From assembly GCF_009796845.1 (NCBI RefSeq), contig NZ_CP047025.1:3596001-3660000 (forward strand): a DNA stretch of 64,000 nucleotides, given 5' to 3'. The notes beneath the pieces are model-generated. The model was not told the DNA's origin. It worked only from the letters and a program-made list of their open reading frames with translations, and did no database searches. Origin of the DNA: Cobetia sp. L2A1 (GTDB lineage Bacteria; Pseudomonadota; Gammaproteobacteria; Pseudomonadales; Halomonadaceae). Made by a program: the position numbers and the translations under genes. Shown piece after piece: positions 8,753 to 19,241 of this stretch. The first letter of the stretch is position 1. Each line of letters opens with the position of its first letter.

Positions 8753-9700
8753 ATGAACTGGACGCTGGAACAGCTGATGACGCTACGCTGCGTCGCTGAG
8801 ACAGGCTCTTTTTCAGCGGCCGCACGACGACTGGGTCGTGCCCAATCTGCCGTCAGTACCGCTATCGCCAATCTTGAGCTGGACCTGGGATGTGAGCTGT
8901 TTGATCGCAGCCCACGCACCCCTCGCCTGACCCCCGCAGGCGAGGCACTATTGCACGAAGCCGACAGTGTGCTGGCTCAGTGCCAGCGACTTGAAGCGCG
9001 CGCACGCACCCTGAGTCAGGGGCAGGAAGCGAGCCTGACCCTGGCCATCGATGAAGCGTTGGTGGAAATGCCGCCCGTGATGGCGGTTCTGGAGCGTCTG
9101 GCCGTGCACTACCCAAGCCTGACGCTGACACTGCTCAATGGCGCGCAGGATGAGGTATCACAGTGGGTTGAGCAGCACCGTGCCAATCTCGGCATCATGT
9201 TTCGCCAACCCTTGAGCGCCATGGCACTGGAGCGCGAACCCTTGGGCCGCCTGGAGCAGGTATTGATCGTCGCCAAGGACCACCCATTGGCAAGCATCGA
9301 AGCACCCAGCCCCAGTGATCTGGCCAGCCATCGACAGTTGATGATCGCCCAACGTCAGCAGATTGACAGTGAGCTGGGTAATACCCCGCCACAGGCGCAG
9401 CGCTTCTGGCAGCTCAATAGCTTCTATGCCATGGCAGAACTGGCAACCCGAGGACTGGGGTGGGCGCAGGTACCGCGTCATATCGCGGGTTACCCGCCCT
9501 TTCAGGCTCGCCTGGCCCTGTTGGATGTCGGTCCATTGGGCGCGGCATCCGACATCGACATCGAGCTTATCTCGCGCCGAGACAGTCCACGCGGCCCCGC
9601 CGCCAGCTGGTTGCGCCAGTCACTACGCAGCGCTTTCAGAGATAGTAGTGCGCTCAGAGAACACAACGCCCCCCTACTCGCTGGCTCATCAATGCCTTGA
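8753..9700 (+). CDS. LysR-family transcriptional regulator
   Basis: A one-component DNA-binding regulator of 315 residues, the usual LysR length. The winged helix-turn-helix is at the N-terminus, with GSFSAAARRLGRAQSAVST at about residues 18-36. An effector-binding periplasmic-protein-like fold follows (GNTPPQAQRFWQLNSF, ATRGLGWAQVP). The start ATG follows a GGGAGG site. It is transcribed divergently from the PACE-SMR pair across a 141-bp gap containing a T-N11-A palindrome. It therefore probably activates the efflux genes and represses itself. The inducing compound cannot be read from the sequence. It is not closely identifiable with any named LysR subgroup by eye. Confidence 0.88.
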   Translation: MNWTLEQLMTLRCVAETGSFSAAARRLGRAQSAVSTAIANLELDLGCELFDRSPRTPRLTPAGEALLHEADSVLAQCQRLEARARTLSQGQEASLTLAIDEALVEMPPVMAVLERLAVHYPSLTLTLLNGAQDEVSQWVEQHRANLGIMFRQPLSAMALEREPLGRLEQVLIVAKDHPLASIEAPSPSDLASHRQLMIAQRQQIDSELGNTPPQAQRFWQLNSFYAMAELATRGLGWAQVPRHIAGYPPFQARLALLDVGPLGAASDIDIELISRRDSPRGPAASWLRQSLRSAFRDSSALREHNAPLLAGSSMP

Positions 9701-9786
9701 GATCACATCAGGCATTGACGTCTTGTGCAGATGAAGGAGTGTGCGACAAGGGAGCCGGCGACAGGGTCGGCTTCCAATGCACGTTG

Positions 9787-10476
9787 TCAAAGCGCGAGAG
9801 GATAGCGTGCTGGCGTGTGCTCAAGCTGGCAGACAAGTCGCCATAATGTCTGACCGGATTCGTGATACTTACGCTCAAAGTGGGTCAGATAGTCATTCTG
9901 TGGCACGAAAGGCAGCGCGCTGACCTCGATACCAGTCGCATGCCCAACGGCCAGAGCGAACTCCCGCGCGTAAATATCCCAATTGGTTCGCAATTCCAGT
10001 TGGCCGCCCAGTGCCATGATGATGGGAAAGACGGGATGGCCCTGCCAGCGCATCTTCAGATGGCGCGCCTTGGGGTAGGGATTGGGATACAGCAGGGTGT
10101 GATGGGTCGGTGCCCACCCCGCGGCTAGTGCCAGGCGCCAGAAGTCCACCAGATCAGCACGGACCAACCGCGCATTGTCGGGTAGTTCACCGTGCTTGCG
10201 ACTCAGACGATCTTCACTACGGTCCACTCCTATCACGGCATGATCCGGATAGGTCAGCGCCAGTTGGCGCGTGGAACGCCCGACACCACAGCCGCTATCT
10301 AGCCACAGAGGCTTGTTCTGGGCCGACAACCATTGATCAGCTTGCGCAAATGCCTCACGGGTATGGTCTGCGACAGGCTTACGCAGTGGATGTGACATGG
10401 CGCGCTGTACTCGCCTCTCGAGGTCGTCGTGAGGTCCGGACTGCGGGGAGTCGATCTGGCGGGAGTTGGCGTACAT
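9787..10476 (-). CDS. TrmB-like SAM-dependent methyltransferase
   Basis: The 229-residue protein has a class I methyltransferase fold. The SAM-binding motif is LDSGCGVGRSTRQLA (about residue 60). A segment YPNPYPKARHLKMRW aligns with the TrmB tRNA(m7G46) methyltransferase signature FPDPWPKKRHxKRR, and TNWDIYAREF also recalls TrmB. The Asp and Trp of the classical P-D-P-W are replaced by Asn and Tyr, so it is probably a paralogue rather than the housekeeping TrmB. The substrate is unknown. ATG 10474-10476 is used, with GGAA upstream; a TTG six codons earlier is possible. It seems monocistronic. Confidence 0.7.
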   Translation of the reverse strand: MYANSRQIDSPQSGPHDDLERRVQRAMSHPLRKPVADHTREAFAQADQWLSAQNKPLWLDSGCGVGRSTRQLALTYPDHAVIGVDRSEDRLSRKHGELPDNARLVRADLVDFWRLALAAGWAPTHHTLLYPNPYPKARHLKMRWQGHPVFPIIMALGGQLELRTNWDIYAREFALAVGHATGIEVSALPFVPQNDYLTHFERKYHESGQTLWRLVCQLEHTPARYPLAL

Positions 10477-10599
10477 CAGGAATTCCGGTGGCAAACAGGC
10501 GGGAAAGTCGCAAGGGGATTCTACCAGATGCCTTGCGACGTGATCCGTCCGGCTATCACGTGAGTCACATGTACCTCTCGAAACCTCGGTTCAAGACGC

Positions 10600-10629
10600 A
10601 AAAAAGGCGCAAGCCAAAAGGCATGCGCC
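10600..10629 (-). terminator. Strong minus-strand intrinsic terminator
   Basis: Read on the minus strand: GGCGCATGCC - TTTT - GGCTTGCGCC followed by six T. It is upstream of, not after, the TrmB-like gene. It must therefore end a short minus-strand transcript originating between about 10640 and 10900. Confidence 0.85.
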
Positions 10630-10647
10630 GACACCAACTCTAGCGAC

Positions 10648-10821
10648 TCAAACAGCATATGCAGCATGACAGTAGGCCTCGAATAAATCAAACATACGTT
10701 TAATCACTCTTTGTTTGCGAGGGTATCCCAATGGTAGAAAGACATGTGAGAACACAGAGATATCGCACAGTGTTCGCAGCAAGCCCTTGCTACTGCCACA
10801 GCGCAGACACAGGGCGTGCAT
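10648..10821 (-). CDS. Possible 57-residue protein with CxxC motif
   Basis: The ATG at 10819-10821 opens a 57-codon frame (MHALCLRCGSSKGLLR... ending AYCHAAYAV). It contains a CxxC-type pair (C5, C8) and two further cysteines (C19 and C50). I do not recognise the family. The support is positional. The TGA is only 18 bases before a strong minus-strand intrinsic terminator that no other gene explains. The Shine-Dalgarno is weak (AGG) and third-position GC is lower than in neighbouring genes. Alternatives are a non-coding small RNA or chance. If real, it could be a small metal-binding or stress protein, but no function is assigned. Confidence 0.35.
   Translation of the reverse strand: MHALCLRCGSSKGLLRTLCDISVFSHVFLPLGYPRKQRVIKRMFDLFEAYCHAAYAV
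10689..10702. promoter_or_regulatory. CAAAC-N4-GTTTA palindrome (PsrA-like)
   Basis: The imperfect inverted repeat CAAACATACGTTTA resembles the G/CAAAC-N2-4-GTTTG/C sites of PsrA-type fatty-acid regulators. It lies 227 bp before fabY. It also falls inside the putative 57-codon gene, so chance is quite possible. Confidence 0.25.
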
Positions 10822-10928
10822 GACGCCTGTATTAAGGGGGTGTTATCATCTCGCCATCATTTGGACGAATACCCGTAGAGGTATCGCCCAGACCAACGAC
10901 TCACAGTATTTTTCACGAGGAAAGCGGC

Positions 10929-13798
<2,870 letters not shown>

Positions 13799-13849
13799 TT
13801 CCCCGCCTGAGGCCATGACTCCTCTGGCTCCGCTGCCATGTGTAAAATG

Positions 13850-13890
13850 CTGCCGTTTCGATCTGGTGTAATGCCAGGTTGAAACGGCAG
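13850..13890 (+). terminator. Long hairpin after the coaD-ferredoxin operon
   Basis: A 17-bp imperfect stem (CTGCCGTTTC...CTGG against CCAG...GAAACGGCAG) with loop TGTAATG lies 52 bp after the ferredoxin stop. No T-run follows. It is either a terminator without a U tract or a structured leader element for the cyclase gene. Confidence 0.45.
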
Positions 13891-14063
13891 TGTGCTGTCA
13901 GGCATTACAATAATAATTAAAATCAGCAGCTTGCTGACGCATTGATTGAGAACTTCAGCACTCGAAGCTCAAAAGGTTATTTCCTGTTAGCACAATGTAA
14001 CCAATCTAATCTATCCTGTAGCCACCAGTCACGGAACGCACTCCTCGTGCGCATGGATAGCCA

Positions 14064-16991
14064 ATGTCATCGCGTTACTTGTCATCTGTCCTTAAGTCCC
14101 CGCTCTTGCGCGCTCGTTTACAGCTGCCTTCCAAAGGGCTTATCGGGCTGGCTGGAATGCTGGTCATCATGCTGATATTGATGCTTCTGCCACGTCCTGA
14201 GCTCTTTTCCTCAGTCAATCAATATCTAGTACCACACTCCCTGTTGGAGATTGGCTCGGTACTGGTGGCATTGATGGCAGCCGTCTCGATCTTCCAGGGT
14301 CATCGCAGCACATTGCCAACTAGCTTTCTGGTGATGGGATGCGCCTTCGTGCTCTCGGCCTTATGTGATCTGGTGCATATCTTCAGTTACGAAGGCATGC
14401 CTGACTTCATCAGCGAAGCATCGGTTCAGAAAGCGATTCACTTCTGGCTGGCAGGGCGCACCGCCTTTGTCTTCGCACTTCTGGCCCCCTGTATCATCAC
14501 CTCACGTCCTGTGACACGCCGTCATTTGCCATTGGCTCTAGCAGCGACAATCGCCGTGGGGCTAGTCATTAGTTGGGTCGGTCTTTATCACCTCGACTAC
14601 CTGCCAGCGACCTTCGTCACCGGTAGCGGCTTGAGTGACTGGAAAATAGGCTACGAATGGGCATTGACGCTTTCCGCACTCGGTGCCGCGGTATTGCTGA
14701 TCAGTACAAAGCGCCTCCCCAAGGGGACGAATGCAGGCTGGTTAGCCGCTGCAGCGCTCGCCAGTGGTCTCTCTGAATTGTGTTTCACCCTTTATGCCAG
14801 CGCCTATGATGTCTTCAACCTGCTTGGTCATCTTTACAAGATGGTGGCCTATGCAATGATCTATCACGCCATCTATTCTTCACGCCTTACCTACCCCTAT
14901 CAGCAGCTGGAGAAAATGAGCACAGCGCTGGCAGAAGCCGAGCAACGCTGGCAGTTTGCGCTGGAAGGCTCCGGCGCAGGTGTCTGGGATTGGAAGCAGG
15001 ACAGCGATCACGTTTTCTATTCTACCCAGTGGAAAGCGACACTAGGCTTTGAAGAGGAGGATATCGGTAGCAGTTTCGATGAATGGAAATCGCGCATTCA
15101 TCCCGACGACATGCCGCGTACGCTTGATGATCTGAAACAACATTTCGAAGGGCATAGCCCAGAATATCGTAACGAACATCGCATGCTGACCCGCAGCGGC
15201 GAATGGAAGTGGATTCTTGATCAAGGGCGTGTCGTGGAGCGCGCCGAAGATGGCCGCCCGTTGCGCATGATTGGTACCCACAGCGATATCGACTTGATCA
15301 AGGAGCAACAACAACGCCTGATTACCAGCCGCGCGCGCCTGCGCTCCATTTATCACTCAGCTCCGATCGGCATTATCGTTGCAGATTGCAATGGCGTCAT
15401 CGCGGATGCCAACTCCGCCATGCACAGCATGTTAGGCAAGAGTGATACTGAGCTATTCCAGCAGTCGTTGTGGGGCTTGTTCTCACTCGAGGAAGTGAGT
15501 CGAATGAAGCGAGCCTGGGGACAATTGCAGCGCGAGGGCGGTAACTTTCAGGACGAGTACCGCATGCAGACTGAGCGTGGACACATGTTCTGGGCAGAGG
15601 TAACTCTCACCCCACTGGAGGGCGAAGACCGTACCCTAGTATTGATCAATAATATCGAGGATCGTCGTCGCGCCATCGAGCTGCTGGAAGAGAACGCCAC
15701 CCTTTATCAAGAAGTCTTCAGCACCGGTAACGCCATCAAGTTACTGATCGATCCAGAGCGTGCAGAAATCATTGATGCCAACCCCGTCGCGGCAGAATTC
15801 TACGGCTACAGTATTGGCGAAATGTGCGGCATGCCGCTGGGACGCATCAATGTGCTGGCAAGCCAGGCAATATCCCAGCGCATCCGTGCCGTGATCAGCC
15901 GTACCGACAACCACTTTGAAGCCAGCCATCAGCTCGCCAATGGCGAGTTGCGTGATGTCGAGATATTCACCGGCCCGGTGGATTTGAATGGCCGCACACT
16001 GCTGTTTTCCATCGTACACGATATTACCGATCGCAAGCGGGCTCAGCGCGATCTGCAGGCAGCCAATCTCAAGTTGTCGCGCCTGTCCGAGAGCCGCAGT
16101 CAGATTCATCATCTGGCGGAATGTCTGCTGACGTGTTCTCAGCTTGATGACATCATCACACAGCTCAATGTACGACTCCCCAGCCTGTTTGCGGGCAGTG
16201 AAGGTCGCATGACTCTGTCTATTCCGAATGATGAACACCAGACAATGCACATCAATTGGGGGGCGGCACCCACCGAAGCATGTCTGGTGAGCCATCCATT
16301 GATCATAGGCGATAGCGAAATCGGCAATTTCATCCTGCAGATTCCTATCGATGCAGAAAGCCAGGAGCGTCTACGACCGCTGGCGGAAGACGTCTGCCGT
16401 CTGATATTGCTGGCATTGGCAGATCTGCAGTTGAAGCAGGGTCTCTCGCATGAAGCGCGCAAAGACACACTCACTCGCCTGTATAACCGTCGGTATCTCG
16501 ATGAGATCCTGCCGCAGAAGCTTGCTGAAGCCAGCATCGGTAATCCGCTGTCGCTGGTGGTACTGGATCTTGACCACTTCAAACAGGTCAACGACACCTA
16601 CGGACATGAGATGGGGGATCGAGTCCTGACAAGGCTGGCCAAGCTGATTCGTGAATCCCTGCGCAGCTCAGACGAGGCTTGTCGTTATGGAGGTGAGGAG
16701 TTCGTCATTCTCATTCCCGGTGCCAGTGCCGCTGTCTCGCGAGCCAGAGTCGAAGCCATTCTTGAAGCCTTCCGGGAAGAAGTCTTTGAAAGTGAGATTC
16801 AACCACCACTGACAGGGCTGAGCTTCTCTGCCGGCGTTGCCAGCGCACCTCATGATAGTCAGGCCACAGAGACGTTATTCAGCATGGCCGATAACGCGCT
16901 GTATCAAGCCAAGCGCACCGGGCGACAACGTGTACTTTGCTATAGCGGTCTGCCGCCATCCGAAGATAGCCTGGCGCGCACGCCCAGCTGA
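14064..16991 (+). CDS. Membrane diguanylate cyclase (MASE3-PAS-PAS-PAS-GGDEF)
   Basis: It makes the second messenger cyclic di-GMP from two GTP. The protein has 975 residues. Residues about 25-285 form a multi-helix membrane sensor of the MASE3 type (ALCDLVHIFSYEGMPDF, then HFWLAGRTAF). Three PAS folds follow at about 290-420, 425-545 and 548-660 (for example VWDWKQDSDHVFYS with WKSRIHPDD). A GAF-like stretch at about 670-785 precedes the catalytic domain. The signature is the active variant GGEEF at about 876-880, with DLDHFKQVNDTYGH before it. The product-inhibition I-site RSSD lies exactly five residues upstream of GGEEF, so feedback control is expected. No EAL domain. The ligand is unknown and the start is weakly supported. 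Confidence 0.9.
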   Translation: MSSRYLSSVLKSPLLRARLQLPSKGLIGLAGMLVIMLILMLLPRPELFSSVNQYLVPHSLLEIGSVLVALMAAVSIFQGHRSTLPTSFLVMGCAFVLSALCDLVHIFSYEGMPDFISEASVQKAIHFWLAGRTAFVFALLAPCIITSRPVTRRHLPLALAATIAVGLVISWVGLYHLDYLPATFVTGSGLSDWKIGYEWALTLSALGAAVLLISTKRLPKGTNAGWLAAAALASGLSELCFTLYASAYDVFNLLGHLYKMVAYAMIYHAIYSSRLTYPYQQLEKMSTALAEAEQRWQFALEGSGAGVWDWKQDSDHVFYSTQWKATLGFEEEDIGSSFDEWKSRIHPDDMPRTLDDLKQHFEGHSPEYRNEHRMLTRSGEWKWILDQGRVVERAEDGRPLRMIGTHSDIDLIKEQQQRLITSRARLRSIYHSAPIGIIVADCNGVIADANSAMHSMLGKSDTELFQQSLWGLFSLEEVSRMKRAWGQLQREGGNFQDEYRMQTERGHMFWAEVTLTPLEGEDRTLVLINNIEDRRRAIELLEENATLYQEVFSTGNAIKLLIDPERAEIIDANPVAAEFYGYSIGEMCGMPLGRINVLASQAISQRIRAVISRTDNHFEASHQLANGELRDVEIFTGPVDLNGRTLLFSIVHDITDRKRAQRDLQAANLKLSRLSESRSQIHHLAECLLTCSQLDDIITQLNVRLPSLFAGSEGRMTLSIPNDEHQTMHINWGAAPTEACLVSHPLIIGDSEIGNFILQIPIDAESQERLRPLAEDVCRLILLALADLQLKQGLSHEARKDTLTRLYNRRYLDEILPQKLAEASIGNPLSLVVLDLDHFKQVNDTYGHEMGDRVLTRLAKLIRESLRSSDEACRYGGEEFVILIPGASAAVSRARVEAILEAFREEVFESEIQPPLTGLSFSAGVASAPHDSQATETLFSMADNALYQAKRTGRQRVLCYSGLPPSEDSLARTPS

Positions 16992-17011
16992 ATCATTTAT
17001 CCGAAAGTTTG

Positions 17012-17052
17012 GAAACGCCGCCGCCGGCCTTTATGGCCGGCGGCGGCGTTTC
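17012..17052. terminator. Bidirectional terminator, 18-bp perfect stem
   Basis: An 18-nt arm at 17012-17029 pairs perfectly with 17035-17052 around loop TTTAT. It sits between the convergent diguanylate cyclase gene and the small envelope protein gene. The arms end in GAAAC/GTTTC, giving a short T-run either way. Confidence 0.7.
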
Positions 17053-17120
17053 TACTCAGGTACACCTCACAGCGACCCACTCTTTATCCTGTCGCTACAT
17101 GAACTGACCCTGGCACTCTG

Positions 17121-17462
17121 TCAGTCCCAGTCCACACGCGTTGTCTTGCAGCCCAGACAGCGAGCAAAAGTCGCTTGCGCCGGTGTAGCGACCAGCACGC
17201 GCGCAGTTTCATCAATATTCCGCCCCATCGCCGCAAAGGGTGCTGAGACAACAAAGATCGCGGCCCCCACCACGGTTGTCGCCAACAGCAACGGGCGACC
17301 GATCAATGCATCCGCCACCATCATGCCGGCACTCGGCGTATCATCACCTTGCTCGCTGGGTAGCTCGATGGCGTATGCAGGTGTTGCCAATACCAGAGTC
17401 ATGCCAGCAGCTGCAATTCCTTTGCGCAGGCGCGCACTCCGCTGAAGAATCATGTGTTTCAT
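17121..17462 (-). CDS. Small exported membrane protein of unknown function
   Basis: The 113-residue protein starts MKHMILQRSARLRKG. A signal peptide is likely, with a hydrophobic stretch AAAGMTLVLATPAYA ending at about residue 31. A second hydrophobic segment (RPLLLATTVVGAAIFVVSAPF, about residues 57-77) would span or touch the inner membrane. The C-terminus carries TFARCLGCK. Proteins with the pattern GRPL..TV.G...FVVS.PF and a terminal RCLGC are widespread in gammaproteobacteria. They are often labelled multidrug transporter without evidence, and I give no function. ATG 17460-17462 is chosen over one ten codons upstream because it starts directly at the signal peptide. Confidence 0.65.
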   Translation of the reverse strand: MKHMILQRSARLRKGIAAAGMTLVLATPAYAIELPSEQGDDTPSAGMMVADALIGRPLLLATTVVGAAIFVVSAPFAAMGRNIDETARVLVATPAQATFARCLGCKTTRVDWD

Positions 17463-17738
17463 ACTCAGGTCCCTTGCGTCCGGACGCTCCATGCGTCCTT
17501 GTTATGGATCATCACTCCGAGTGCAATATCCACCATGAATAACAGCAGATCACTCCCTTGCCAATCAACGCATGGGGGAGCGCGCAGCCAGGGCCACTGA
17601 AATTAGATTAGTCTTCTCGTGACAATACGCCCAGCCCTTGCAGGCCACGCTGCTATCAACACCTGTCTTGCATGCTTTTTTGATGCTCAATTCTTGACGT
17701 CCTTGCCATGTATGAGCCAACACCCTTTCGGAAGCTCA

Positions 17739-19085
17739 ATGACTGATTCATCACGACTCATCACCTTGCTATCACGCCTGTTTCGTCCTGCTGATCGCCA
17801 TCTATGGCAGCTGGCATGGCCGATTATCCTGTCCAATATCTCGGTGCCGCTGCTCGGGCTGGTGGACACTGCAGTAGTAGGTCATCTGGAAGATGCTGTC
17901 TATCTGGGTGCCGTGACATTGGGTGCTGTGCTGTTCAGCTTCCTCTATTGGGGCTTTGGATTTCTGCGCATGGGCACGACTGGCATGACGGCTCAGGCCC
18001 ATGGCCGTGAAGACCACGACACGCTGCGCACCTTGCTCGGGCAAGGCATCATGCTCGCACTGGTGATCGGCGGCTTGTTGCTGTTGCTAGGGTCACCACT
18101 GATATCACTAGGCTTGAGCCTGATGGAGGCCAACGAGGCAACACGTGAACTCGCGCATGGTTACGCGAGCATTCGCCTGTGGTCTGCTCCTGCGGTGCTG
18201 ATGAACTATGTGATATTGGGTTGGTTTCTGGGGCTGGGTAATTCTCGTGTCACCCTCGGCATTCTTGTACTGACCAACGCCATCAACATCCTGCTGGATC
18301 TGGCCTTTGTGCCGGGACTGGGCATGACCAGCGATGGCGTAGCTCTGGCCAGCGTGATTGCCGACTACTGCGCATCAGGTGCCGGCTTATGGCTGGTAGC
18401 CCGTCAGCTTGCCCGCATGCCAGGCAACAGCAACCTTGCTACACTCTTCTCGCTTGCCGCATGGGGGGAGCTGATCCGGGTCAATCAGCATCTTTTCGTA
18501 CGTACCCTGTGCCTGCTTGGCGCTACTGCTTACTTCACCTCACAAGGCGCGAGCTTCGGTGACAATATACTGGCGGCCAACGCTGTGCTGCTGCAGTTCG
18601 TGATGATCACCTCGTATGGCCTTGATGGCTTCGCCCAAGCCGCGGAGTCAGAGGTTGGTCGCGCAGTGGGCCAGAATGACTGGCAGCGCTTCGCTCGTAG
18701 CGTCGGTGCAGCAACCCGTTTTTCACTGATTACTGCGACGGGCGCCAGTGTACTACTCTGGCTATGCGGCCCACTCCTGATCGGACTGCTGACTGACCTC
18801 CCGGAGGTCCGCGCCCTTGCGATCACCTATCTCCCCTGGATGGTCGCCATGCCATTGGTCGCGGTGTGGAGCTACCTGCTGGATGGCATCTTCATTGGTG
18901 CCACCGCCACGCGCGAGATGCGCAATACGTTGGTCATCTCACTAATCGCCTTTGTGGGCCTCTGGCCGTGGCTTGAGCAATACGGCAACCACGGCTTATG
19001 GCTGGCCTTCCTGCTATTTACTGGCGTCCGTTCGGCAGTACTCGCCGGCTATTATTTTCATCATCGCCGTCATCGCTGGTGCTGA
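17739..19085 (+). CDS. dinF: MATE-family efflux transporter, DinF type
   Basis: A cation-coupled multidrug exporter in the inner membrane. The protein has 448 residues and about twelve hydrophobic helices. MATE features include WPIILSNISVPLLGLVDTAVVGH in the first helix and WGFGFLRMGTTGMTAQAHG in the second; the latter matches the DinF branch. The second half repeats the fold (LDGFAQAAESEVGRAVG). ATG 17739 follows GGAAG at correct spacing; an ATG nine codons upstream (17712) is possible. DinF in E. coli is part of the SOS regulon, but I see no LexA box here, so the symbol denotes family only. Confidence 0.85.
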   Translation: MTDSSRLITLLSRLFRPADRHLWQLAWPIILSNISVPLLGLVDTAVVGHLEDAVYLGAVTLGAVLFSFLYWGFGFLRMGTTGMTAQAHGREDHDTLRTLLGQGIMLALVIGGLLLLLGSPLISLGLSLMEANEATRELAHGYASIRLWSAPAVLMNYVILGWFLGLGNSRVTLGILVLTNAINILLDLAFVPGLGMTSDGVALASVIADYCASGAGLWLVARQLARMPGNSNLATLFSLAAWGELIRVNQHLFVRTLCLLGATAYFTSQGASFGDNILAANAVLLQFVMITSYGLDGFAQAAESEVGRAVGQNDWQRFARSVGAATRFSLITATGASVLLWLCGPLLIGLLTDLPEVRALAITYLPWMVAMPLVAVWSYLLDGIFIGATATREMRNTLVISLIAFVGLWPWLEQYGNHGLWLAFLLFTGVRSAVLAGYYFHHRRHRWC

Positions 19086-19241
19086 TGGAGGGTTGATACA
19101 ACGCAGACTCCGCTTCAACACCTTGAAAGACCCGTGGGCTACTCGACCATCGCGCGATACTCACCTGTCGTGAGATAGATTAATGTAAGCATGCCAACCC
19201 AACTCCCATACCGATCAAGAAAAAGACTCAGGGAGCATCAC

